Assembly: GCA_034435955.1 (NCBI GenBank)
Contig: DAOTWA010000078.1
Span: 1 to 13,075 of the forward strand
Reading direction: 5' to 3'
DNA length: 13,075 nucleotides
Origin: DAOTWA01 sp034435955
Lineage (GTDB): Bacteria; Chloroflexota; Anaerolineae; Anaerolineales; Anaerolineaceae
Both the position numbers and the translations under genes were made by a program. The notes beneath the pieces are model-generated. The model did no database searches. It worked only from the letters and a program-made list of their open reading frames with translations, and had not been told where the DNA came from. Of the stretch, positions 6,666 through 13,075 are shown piece after piece. The stretch's first letter is position 1; every line of letters starts with the position of its first letter.

Positions 6666-8678
6666 ATGCTGATTTCGACCGAGATCGAGAATGAAGCCAT
6701 CAATACCATCCGCTTTCTATCGGCAGATGGGGTGCAGAAAGCAAACTCCGGGCACCCAGGATTGCCTATGGGCTGTGCAGCGATCGCTTATACCCTATGG
6801 ACGCGACACCTGCGCCACAATCCCCGCGATCCAAAATGGCCGGACCGTGACCGCTTCATTCTATCCGGTGGGCACGGTTCGATGCTGCTTTATTCGCTCC
6901 TTTATTTAACCGGTTATGATGTCAGCCTGGAGGATTTGAAGGCCTTCCGCCAGTGGGGGTCTATTACTCCCGGCCATCCCGAATACGGACTGACCCCAGG
7001 GGTGGAGGTGACCACCGGGCCGCTGGGGCAAGGATTTGCCAACGGAGTGGGCATGGCCATCGCCGAGGCTCATCTGGCGGCTGAGTTCAACCGCCCCGGG
7101 TACAAGGTCGTGGATCATTGCACATACGCCATCGTGACCGACGGTGACTTGATGGAGGGTGTGGCTTCGGAAGCCGCCTCGTTGGCCGGGCATCTGCGCC
7201 TGGGCAAACTGATCTACCTGTACGATGACAACCGCATCACCATCGACGGCTCAACCGACCTGGCTTTCACCGAGGATCGCGGCGCACGCTTCGCGGCTTA
7301 CGGCTGGCAGGTGCTGCATGTGGCGGATGGCAACGATGTAGAAGCGATCGACGGCGCCATCCGCGAGGCCAAGGCCGACCCGCGACCTTCGCTGATTATC
7401 TGCCGGACGCACATTGGATACGGCCTGCCAACCCGCCAGGATACCAACAAAGCGCACGGTGAACCGCCCGGCGACGACGAGCTGGACGGCGCCAAGCGCA
7501 AGCTGGGATGGCCGGTTGAGCCGCGGTTTTACGTTCCGGATGAAGTGCTTTCATTCTTCCGCCAGGCGGTGCAGCGCGGAAAGGATTTGCAGGAAGAATG
7601 GAGGAGACGTTTTGAAGCGTATCGCCTGGCTTATCCTGATCTGGCCGCCGAGTTGGAGCGCCGGCTGCAAGGACGGCTGCCCGCTGATTGGGATGCCGAC
7701 CTGCCGACCTTTCAGACTGACGCCAAGGGGATGGCAACCCGCGCCGCCTCGGGCAAGGTCATTAATGCGCTGGCCAGGCGCCTGCCTGAACTGATGGGCG
7801 GCTCGGCCGACCTGGCCCCTTCGAATAACACCTGGATCGAAGGCAGCCCGGCCTTCAGCGCCGAACAGCGCGATGGGCGCAACCTCCATTTTGGTGTGCG
7901 CGAGCACTGCATGGGCGCAGCGGTCAACGGCATGGCGCTGCACGGCGGACTGATTCCCTATGGTGGCACCTTTCTGGTCTTTTCAGATTACATGCGCCCG
8001 GCGGTGCGCCTGAGCGCCCTCTCGCATTATCCGAGCATATGGGTATATACCCACGACAGCGTCGGCCTGGGCGAGGATGGACCGACGCACCAACCCGTAG
8101 AACATCTGGCCGCCCTGCGGGCAATCCCTAACCTGGTAGTGATCCGGCCGGCGGATGCGAACGAAACGGTGGAAGCCTGGCGCGTCGCCATTCAACGTCG
8201 AGACGGGCCGACTGCCCTGGCGCTGACCCGTCAAGCCGTGCCTGTTCTGGATCGCACAATTCTGGCAGATGCGGCCGGGCTGCGCCAGGGTGCGTACGTT
8301 TTGGCGGACGCTGGCGACGGCGAGCCAGAAATCATCTTGATGGCTTCCGGATCAGAGGTGGCGCTGATCGTGGACGCCGGTTTCCGCCTGGCGGCCGAAG
8401 GCGTCAACGTGCGCATGATATCTTTCCCAAGCTGGGAGCTATTCGCCGCCCAGGATCGGGAATATCGGGAACGCGTGCTGCCGCCGGACGTGGTCATCCG
8501 CCTGGCGGTCGAAGCCGGCGTGGCGCAGGGGTGGGAACGCTGGGTAGGGGCGCGCGGTGCGATCATCAGCCTTGAACGATTTGGCGCATCAGCGCCGTAT
8601 AAGACGATCTTCCAACAGCTTGGTTTTACGGTTGAAAACGTGGTGGACCGCGCCCTGGCGCTGCTTGGTCGGGGCTGA
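6666..8678 (+). CDS. tkt: Transketolase
   Basis: This 670-residue cytosolic thiamine-diphosphate enzyme moves two-carbon ketol units between sugar phosphates in the non-oxidative pentose phosphate pathway. The N-terminal domain shows SGHPGLPMG, GGHGSMLLYSL, SITPGHPE and TGPLGQG. The Mg/ThDP motif runs from TDGDLMEG (Asp159) to DDNR (Asn189), matching the GDG-N motif except that the first glycine is Thr158. The middle domain carries FGVREHCMG with Glu413 as the cofactor-activating glutamate, then HDSVGLGEDGPTHQP. The C-terminal domain ends with SLERFGASAPYKTIF, typical of the family. The length is normal for a full single-chain transketolase. It has its own extended -10 promoter and is followed after 24 nt by rpiB, so it is the first gene of a tkt-rpiB-tal operon. 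Confidence 0.97.
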   Translation: MLISTEIENEAINTIRFLSADGVQKANSGHPGLPMGCAAIAYTLWTRHLRHNPRDPKWPDRDRFILSGGHGSMLLYSLLYLTGYDVSLEDLKAFRQWGSITPGHPEYGLTPGVEVTTGPLGQGFANGVGMAIAEAHLAAEFNRPGYKVVDHCTYAIVTDGDLMEGVASEAASLAGHLRLGKLIYLYDDNRITIDGSTDLAFTEDRGARFAAYGWQVLHVADGNDVEAIDGAIREAKADPRPSLIICRTHIGYGLPTRQDTNKAHGEPPGDDELDGAKRKLGWPVEPRFYVPDEVLSFFRQAVQRGKDLQEEWRRRFEAYRLAYPDLAAELERRLQGRLPADWDADLPTFQTDAKGMATRAASGKVINALARRLPELMGGSADLAPSNNTWIEGSPAFSAEQRDGRNLHFGVREHCMGAAVNGMALHGGLIPYGGTFLVFSDYMRPAVRLSALSHYPSIWVYTHDSVGLGEDGPTHQPVEHLAALRAIPNLVVIRPADANETVEAWRVAIQRRDGPTALALTRQAVPVLDRTILADAAGLRQGAYVLADAGDGEPEIILMASGSEVALIVDAGFRLAAEGVNVRMISFPSWELFAAQDREYRERVLPPDVVIRLAVEAGVAQGWERWVGARGAIISLERFGASAPYKTIFQQLGFTVENVVDRALALLGRG

Positions 8679-8699
8679 ATCCAGCGTATCTGTCTTTTC

Positions 8700-8707
8700 G
8701 AGGTGAT
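8700..8707 (+). promoter_or_regulatory. Ribosome binding site that fixes the rpiB start
   Basis: GAGGTGAT lies 4 nt before the ATG at 8712 and overlaps the alternative in-frame GTG at 8703. The ATG is therefore the better start. Confidence 0.75.
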
Positions 8708-8711
8708 CATC

Positions 8712-9191
8712 ATGAAAGTTGCAGTTGCCTGTGATCATGGGGGCTTCCCGTTGAAAGAAGCCATCTTGGCGGCCGTACACGATGCAGGCGCGGAGCCGGT
8801 AGATCTGGGCGCTTACAGCCTGGACAAGCAGGACGATTACCCGGATTTCGCGGAGAAGGTCGGCTATGCGATTACATCCGGGGCAGTGGAACGCGCGGTA
8901 TTGCTTTGCGGATCGGGAGTGGGCGCCAGCATCGCTGCGAACAAAATTAAAGGGGTGTACGCGGCTATCTGCCACGACACCTACTCCGCCCACCAGGGGG
9001 TGGAACACGACGCCATGAACGTGCTCTGCCTGGGTGCGCGGGTAATTGGGGAGGAGTTGGCGCGTGAGCTGGTGCTCGCTTTCCTGGGGGCGAACTTCTC
9101 GAATGAGGATCGCCACGTGCGCCGCGTGGCGAAGACGCGCGCCATCGAAGCGCGCGGGGCGGCTCGTTCCAATCCCAAGGCTGAGGGGTGA
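8712..9191 (+). CDS. rpiB: Ribose-5-phosphate isomerase B (RpiB/LacAB family)
   Basis: This 159-residue cytosolic enzyme interconverts ribose 5-phosphate and ribulose 5-phosphate. It begins MKVAVACDHGG, with the phosphate/sugar-binding Asp8 and His9. Cys66 in LLCGSGVGASIAANK and His99 in GVEHDAMNV stand at the same positions as the catalytic Cys66 and His99 of E. coli RpiB. VLCLGARVIG follows, as expected. The C-terminus (HVRRVAKTRAIEARG and a further ten residues) is slightly longer than the shortest members. The annotated start uses the ATG with a proper ribosome binding site, not the GTG three codons upstream. The gene ends with tandem in-frame TGA TGA stops. Its position between transketolase and transaldolase supports a pentose phosphate role over an allose or galactose one. 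Confidence 0.95.
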   Translation: MKVAVACDHGGFPLKEAILAAVHDAGAEPVDLGAYSLDKQDDYPDFAEKVGYAITSGAVERAVLLCGSGVGASIAANKIKGVYAAICHDTYSAHQGVEHDAMNVLCLGARVIGEELARELVLAFLGANFSNEDRHVRRVAKTRAIEARGAARSNPKAEG

Positions 9192-9320
9192 TGAGCGCAA
9201 CTATCCACGGGCGAAGAATGGACCGAACCGGCAGAGCTCATCACCGACCAAATCCTGGATCGTTTTTCTGAATGATGGTGTCTGATGCCCTGTTCCATCT
9301 CGTTAACTGATGAGGCGCAC

Positions 9321-10445
9321 ATGAATCCGATCGCTGATCTTCACGCTCTGGGCCAATCGTTGTGGTACGACAACATTCAACGGAGTTTATTGACAGAAGG
9401 CGTCCTCGCCCGTCTAATCGAGGCCGGCGACATTCGAGGGGTGACTTCGAACCCGACAATTTTCAACAATGCCATCAGCAAGTCTCACGATTATGACGAA
9501 GCCCTGGTTTCTTTGGCACGTTCCGGGATGGATGCTGAGGGTATCTTTTACCGCCTGGCCATCGAGGACATTCAGGCTGCAGCCGATTTGTTCATGCCGC
9601 TCTATCGGGACACCAACGGCGGCGACGGCTATGTCAGCCTGGAAGTCAATCCATTTCTGGCGGCAGACACACAAAAAACGATCGAGGAGGCTAAAAAGCT
9701 GTGGGCAGCCGTGGCGCGGCCCAATTTGATGGTCAAGATCCCGGCGACGCCGGAAGGCATCCCGGCCATTACCGAGGCCATCGCGGCCGGCATCCACGTC
9801 AATGTGACGCTGATCTTTTCTCTGAGGCGTTACGCCGAGGTGATCGAGGCTTACCTGCGCGGCCTTGAAAATCGTGTGGCTGAGGGATTAGCCATAGATC
9901 GAGTCGCATCCGTGGCCTCTTTCTTTGTATCGCGCATGGATACCAAGGTCGATGCGCGCCTGGAGGCCATCGCTCAGTCAGGCGGGCCTCAGGCCAGCAA
10001 GGTTGCCTCTCTGGCGGGTAAAGCAGGTATTGCCAATGCGAAGTTGGCTTATGCCCTTTTCGAGCAAGTCTTCCGGGGGGAACGGTTCCGAAAATTGGAG
10101 CGATTGGGCGCACGCGTCCAACGGCCGCTGTGGGCGTCAACCAGCACCAAGAACCCCCGCTACTCCGATGTGATGTATGTCGAGGAACTCATCGGGCCGC
10201 AAACGGTCAATACCGTCCCTCCGCAGACACTGGATGCTTTCCGCGACCACGGCAGGGCGCACCTCAGCATTACCGAGGGGGTGGATGAGGCACGCCAAAC
10301 ATTGGCTGACCTGGAAGATTTGGGCATCTCGATCGACCAGGTTACGAAGGAGCTGGAAAGCGAAGGTGTGAAGGCCTTTTCCGATTCTTTCGCTGCATTG
10401 CTAAGAACGATTGAGGAACGCCGATTGGCGATACAAGCCGCATGA
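9321..10445 (+). CDS. tal: Transaldolase (long, ~370-residue type)
   Basis: This 374-residue cytosolic class I aldolase transfers a dihydroxyacetone unit from sedoheptulose 7-phosphate to glyceraldehyde 3-phosphate. It shows the early motif GVTSNPTIFNNAI, then DGYVSLEVNPFLA and LMVKIPATPEGIPAI, with Lys139 as the expected Schiff-base lysine. VNVTLIFSLRRY, SVASFFVSRMDTKVD and LWASTSTKNP follow. This motif set and length fit the transaldolase subfamily common in actinobacteria and Chloroflexi-type bacteria. An in-frame ATG at 9285 would add 12 residues, but it has no ribosome binding site. The ATG at 9321 has TGAGG (9311-9315) 5 nt upstream and starts MNPIADLHALGQSLW, a normal N-terminus. The 129-nt spacer from rpiB is longer than the tkt-rpiB one. 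The gene ends 5 nt from the convergent Usp stop. Confidence 0.95.
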   Translation: MNPIADLHALGQSLWYDNIQRSLLTEGVLARLIEAGDIRGVTSNPTIFNNAISKSHDYDEALVSLARSGMDAEGIFYRLAIEDIQAAADLFMPLYRDTNGGDGYVSLEVNPFLAADTQKTIEEAKKLWAAVARPNLMVKIPATPEGIPAITEAIAAGIHVNVTLIFSLRRYAEVIEAYLRGLENRVAEGLAIDRVASVASFFVSRMDTKVDARLEAIAQSGGPQASKVASLAGKAGIANAKLAYALFEQVFRGERFRKLERLGARVQRPLWASTSTKNPRYSDVMYVEELIGPQTVNTVPPQTLDAFRDHGRAHLSITEGVDEARQTLADLEDLGISIDQVTKELESEGVKAFSDSFAALLRTIEERRLAIQAA

Positions 10446-10450
10446 GGTTT

Positions 10451-11353
10451 TCACGGGTGCACCGGCACGAGCAGCATCGGACGGTGAGACAGGCTGGCGA
10501 TCTTAGGACCGACGCTGCCAGCCCAGAAGGCCCCTGCTCCCGATTTGCCGTGCGTGCCCAGGACGATCAGATCCGCCTGGATTGTTTCCGCAGTCTTAAC
10601 GATCGTCGGAGCGGGGTCGCCGCGCGAGATTTCGCTGGTTACGGTGAGATTTTGGGCGAGGAGCTGGCGTAAAAAGCCAGCCAGATACTGGCTGGCGGTC
10701 TGCTCAGCCATTTCAAGGACAGCGCTGGTGGCTCCTGGCAGCAGGCGGGCAGTAGCAGCGCTCTCGCCCGACAGAGTCCCCAAGGTAGGCACAACGCTTA
10801 GTAAGTGAATAGATGCGCCGCACGTGCGCGCAATTTCGGCGGCAACAGGGACGCTTTGCTCGTGGTCGGGTTTTCCGTCCAGAGGAACCAGAAGCTGCCT
10901 GCAGGTGAACCCTGCCTGACCGCCGTCTTCTCCGGGCTGCATCAAGAGGATGGGGGTTTTCCCAAGGGCAATCACCTGCTGGGCGATGCTGCCCATGATC
11001 CAGCCACGCACCCCGCTCTTGCCATGGGTGCACATGACGATTAAGTCGGGAGAGAGTTCGCCGGCGTGTTCGGCGATGCTGCGAGCGACATCACTGACCT
11101 CAGCGGTGTGTACATGCCATTCGGTCCTCACCTCACGCGGAAAAGAGCGCTGAGCAACGTCCGCCAGGTAAGCGTTCGCTTCATCGGGGTTTGAAAGGTG
11201 GCGGTTTCCGTGGATTTCCTCCGGAGGATTGCGCTCGATGACGTGGATGAGTGTAACGGAGGCCGAGAACATGGTTGCCATATAGACTGCGGCTGGCAAG
11301 GCGCTCTCTGCCAGATTCGAGCCATCCAACGGTACGAGGATGTGCTTGAACAT
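10451..11353 (-). CDS. Universal stress protein with two tandem Usp domains
   Basis: This 300-residue cytosolic protein is built of two UspA-type nucleotide-binding domains. Domain 1 starts MFKHILVPLDGSNLAESAL; domain 2 starts near residue 151 with RQLLVPLDGK. The usual ATP motif is G-x2-G-x9-G-S/T. Domain 2 has it complete (Gly266, Gly269, Gly279-Ser280 within GTHGKSG...AGS). In domain 1 the first glycine is Cys108 (CTHGKSG...MGS, with Gly111 and Gly121-Ser122 kept), so nucleotide binding there may be changed. The role of such proteins is general stress survival; the exact partner cannot be read from sequence. The ATG lies 2 nt after the mntH stop codon, and its ribosome binding site GGGAGGG is made by the last two glycine codons of mntH, so translation is probably coupled to the transporter. 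Confidence 0.93.
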   Translation of the reverse strand: MFKHILVPLDGSNLAESALPAAVYMATMFSASVTLIHVIERNPPEEIHGNRHLSNPDEANAYLADVAQRSFPREVRTEWHVHTAEVSDVARSIAEHAGELSPDLIVMCTHGKSGVRGWIMGSIAQQVIALGKTPILLMQPGEDGGQAGFTCRQLLVPLDGKPDHEQSVPVAAEIARTCGASIHLLSVVPTLGTLSGESAATARLLPGATSAVLEMAEQTASQYLAGFLRQLLAQNLTVTSEISRGDPAPTIVKTAETIQADLIVLGTHGKSGAGAFWAGSVGPKIASLSHRPMLLVPVHP

Positions 11354-11355
11354 GG

Positions 11356-12663
11356 TTACCCTCCCGTAAACGTTTGAAATAAGAGGTAAATGTTCAGAGT
11401 GACGACCAGGAGGGCGATGATACTGGTCACGACCGTCGTCACCAGATGGTTGGTCAGCACGCCCATCAGGTCTTTGCGGCGGGTGAACAGCACCAGCGGG
11501 ATGATGGCAAACGGCAGACCAAAACTCAGCACGACCTGACTGATCACCAATGTGCGGGTTGGATCCAAACCTATCAAGATCACGACCAAGGAGGGGACCA
11601 TCGTAGCCAGGCGGCGGATCCAGACCGATATGCGCCGGTGGAGAAAACCCTGCATGATCACCTGACCGGCCATAGTTCCCACCGAAGAGGAGGATAGCCC
11701 GGAGGCCAACAGCGAGATGGCAAAGAAAGCACTGGCAGCCGGGCCGAGCAGCGGTTCCAATGTGCGGTGGGCCTCCTGGATCGTGCCGATGTGGGTCAGA
11801 CCCTTATTGAAAAAGGTGGAGGCAGACATGATGAGCATGGCCATATTGATCAGGCTGGCCAGCCCCATGGCGATCAACACATCGACCACCTCGAAGCGGA
11901 ACAGGCGGCGCAATTGGGTGTCTTCTTTGACCATGATGCGATCTTGTGTGAGGGCAGAGTGCAGGAAAATTGCATGGGGCATCACCGTCGCCCCCAGGAT
12001 GCCGGTGGCGATCAGGATGCTCTCCGGTCCAGCGAAATGGGGGACGAAGGTGTGATAGATCACATCTCCCCAGGCGGGCTTATCCAGGATGGTTTCGATC
12101 AAGTAACTGACCGCCACGACACCCACCATTGCGGTAATGATCGCTTCGAGCGGGCGGAAGCCATAACGCTCGAGGCCGAGGATCAGGAAAGTAGCCACAG
12201 CGGTTAAGAGGCCCGCGATCCACAATGGGATGCCCAGCAGCAGGTTGAAGCCCAAGGCCGCGCCGAGGAACTCTGCCAGATCAGTGGCCATGGCGACGAT
12301 TTCCATCAATACCCACATAGAAGTCACCAGCCAGTGAGGGAAATTTTCACGGCAATGCTCGGCCAGGTTCTTGCCGGTGGCGATACCCAACTTGGCCGAG
12401 AGGGATTGGATCAGCATGGCCATAAGGTTGGAGGCCAAAATCACCCATAATAACGTATAGCCAAATTTGGCGCCGCCCTGGATGTTGGTCGCATAGTTGC
12501 CCGGGTCCATATAAGCCACGCTGGCGATGAAGGCCGGTCCCAAAAAAGGGATGAGCCGCGCGAGGCCGGTTTTTTTGCTCTCCCCGGAAAGTATCTTCTG
12601 GGCAGCCGTTACGGTAGCCACATCCCCTGGTTTAGCGCTCGGAATCTCGTGCTCAGGCTCCAT
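11356..12663 (-). CDS. mntH: Nramp-family divalent metal (Mn2+/Fe2+) transporter
   Basis: This 435-residue inner-membrane protein imports Mn2+ or Fe2+ with protons. After a ~35-residue cytoplasmic tail comes the first helix with DPGN (Asp53, Asn56). The sixth helix carries GATVMPHAIFLHSALTQ, with Ala225 and Met228 as the metal-contacting positions and His230 in the MPH motif. These are the canonical Nramp binding residues, and the methionine favours transition metals over Mg2+ or Al3+. About eleven helices can be followed to the C-terminus, and the length is typical of MntH. The ribosome binding site AGGAGG (12672-12677) lies 8 nt before the ATG. It follows a probable methyltransferase gene by 51 nt and precedes the usp gene by 2 nt. 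No metal-regulator operator could be recognised in the short upstream spacer. Confidence 0.95.
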   Translation of the reverse strand: MEPEHEIPSAKPGDVATVTAAQKILSGESKKTGLARLIPFLGPAFIASVAYMDPGNYATNIQGGAKFGYTLLWVILASNLMAMLIQSLSAKLGIATGKNLAEHCRENFPHWLVTSMWVLMEIVAMATDLAEFLGAALGFNLLLGIPLWIAGLLTAVATFLILGLERYGFRPLEAIITAMVGVVAVSYLIETILDKPAWGDVIYHTFVPHFAGPESILIATGILGATVMPHAIFLHSALTQDRIMVKEDTQLRRLFRFEVVDVLIAMGLASLINMAMLIMSASTFFNKGLTHIGTIQEAHRTLEPLLGPAASAFFAISLLASGLSSSSVGTMAGQVIMQGFLHRRISVWIRRLATMVPSLVVILIGLDPTRTLVISQVVLSFGLPFAIIPLVLFTRRKDLMGVLTNHLVTTVVTSIIALLVVTLNIYLLFQTFTGG

Positions 12664-12714
12664 TCAATTGGCCTCCTGGTGGTCTCGCAATAAATCATCC
12701 CTGGGCGAAAAAAC

Positions 12715-13075
12715 TCATCCGCTGGGCATCTGTTTGGTCCACAGCCCGGTCCATTCCGGGATGCGTTTCCATCCCTTCGCTCGTATGGTTGAAGCCAGCG
12801 CTTCGCCGAAAAAGAATGCAGTTCTCTCAACGGCCTCATCCACACTGGCGAACAGGTAGTCTGTGCGCAAAATGCGACGCTCGAACCCCCACTCCATTTC
12901 GAGCCAGCGGTAGTAGGCCTCCAGGGCAGGGGTGGGCGGGTTAGGGTGTTCTGCGCCGGTAGCGAGCGTCTCCAGAATCAACAGCCGGCCCAGCGGTCGC
13001 GCAATGCGATGCATCTCTTTCAATACCGATGCAATCCGGGCATGCCATTCATGCGGGTACCATCCACAGAAATGT
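12715..13075 (-). CDS. Probable SAM-dependent methyltransferase, C-terminal part (5' end beyond window)
   Basis: The frame is open from the window edge to the TGA at 12715-12717, giving about 119 residues. The visible part begins HFCGWYPHEW and continues into VLKEMHRIARPLGRLLILE. The latter matches the region of class I methyltransferases after the SAM-binding strands, where a 'leader of the reaction gets its RxLRPGG' segment is usual (here RIARPLGRL). The rest (ALEAYYRWLEMEWGFERR and an aromatic-rich tail ending in MPSG) fits the lid and last strand of such enzymes. The N-terminal GxGxG motif is not in the window, so the assignment is tentative and the substrate unknown. A TTG at 13023 is not a likely start because good homology-like sequence continues upstream of it. 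It is probably co-transcribed with mntH 51 nt downstream. Confidence 0.6.
   Translation of the reverse strand, partial: HFCGWYPHEWHARIASVLKEMHRIARPLGRLLILETLATGAEHPNPPTPALEAYYRWLEMEWGFERRILRTDYLFASVDEAVERTAFFFGEALASTIRAKGWKRIPEWTGLWTKQMPSG

Noticed and set aside
12664..12720. T-run after the methyltransferase stop as a terminator before mntH
   Set aside because: A GTTTTTTC run is present, but no stable stem precedes it; the repeated CTGGGC is direct, not inverted.

Overview
The window is an ordinary-looking stretch of bacterial chromosome, moderately GC-rich and densely coded. It carries three functional blocks plus two single genes. No RNA gene, CRISPR array, insertion sequence or phage gene was seen. 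Gene style and content (a large secreted subtilisin, a GT-C membrane glycosyltransferase, a tkt-rpiB-tal block, a two-domain Usp) would suit a Chloroflexota-type organism. That assignment is an inference from overall feel; no taxonomic marker is present.

Positions 1-3185 hold a copper-homeostasis operon on the + strand: the 3' part of a CsoR-type copper-sensing repressor, a 68-residue CopZ-like chaperone, and the Cu(+)-exporting ATPase CopA, closed by a strong intrinsic terminator. CsoR should release its operator when Cu(I) binds, CopZ should carry Cu(I), and CopA should pump it out. The copZ-copA spacer can fold into two hairpins. CopA has a second N-terminal metal-binding domain whose CxxC pair has become DxxD.

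Positions 3217-4840 (minus strand) encode a secreted S8 serine protease with a clear signal peptide, a strong ribosome binding site, and a promoter about 130 nt upstream of the start. Its leader contains a perfect 9-bp inverted repeat with possible tertiary pairing. Divergent from it, 4977-6563 (+) encodes a polytopic GT-C/GT39-like glycosyltransferase, whose -10 box sits so close to the likely ATG that the message may be leaderless.

Positions 6630-10445 (+) hold a non-oxidative pentose phosphate operon: transketolase, ribose-5-phosphate isomerase B and transaldolase. Together these interconvert pentose phosphates with glycolytic triose and hexose phosphates. The 129-nt rpiB-tal spacer may contain a short frameshifted reading frame.

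Positions 10451-13075 (minus) hold a second operon that converges on tal with only 5 nt between the stop codons: the 3' part of a probable SAM-dependent methyltransferase, an Nramp/MntH divalent metal importer, and a two-domain universal stress protein. The stress protein's ribosome binding site lies inside the last codons of mntH.

No novel multi-gene system is apparent. The observations most worth following are regulatory or structural: the protease leader RNA, the copZ-copA intercistronic hairpins, the DxxD domain in CopA, the leaderless glycosyltransferase start, and the rpiB-tal micro-ORF.
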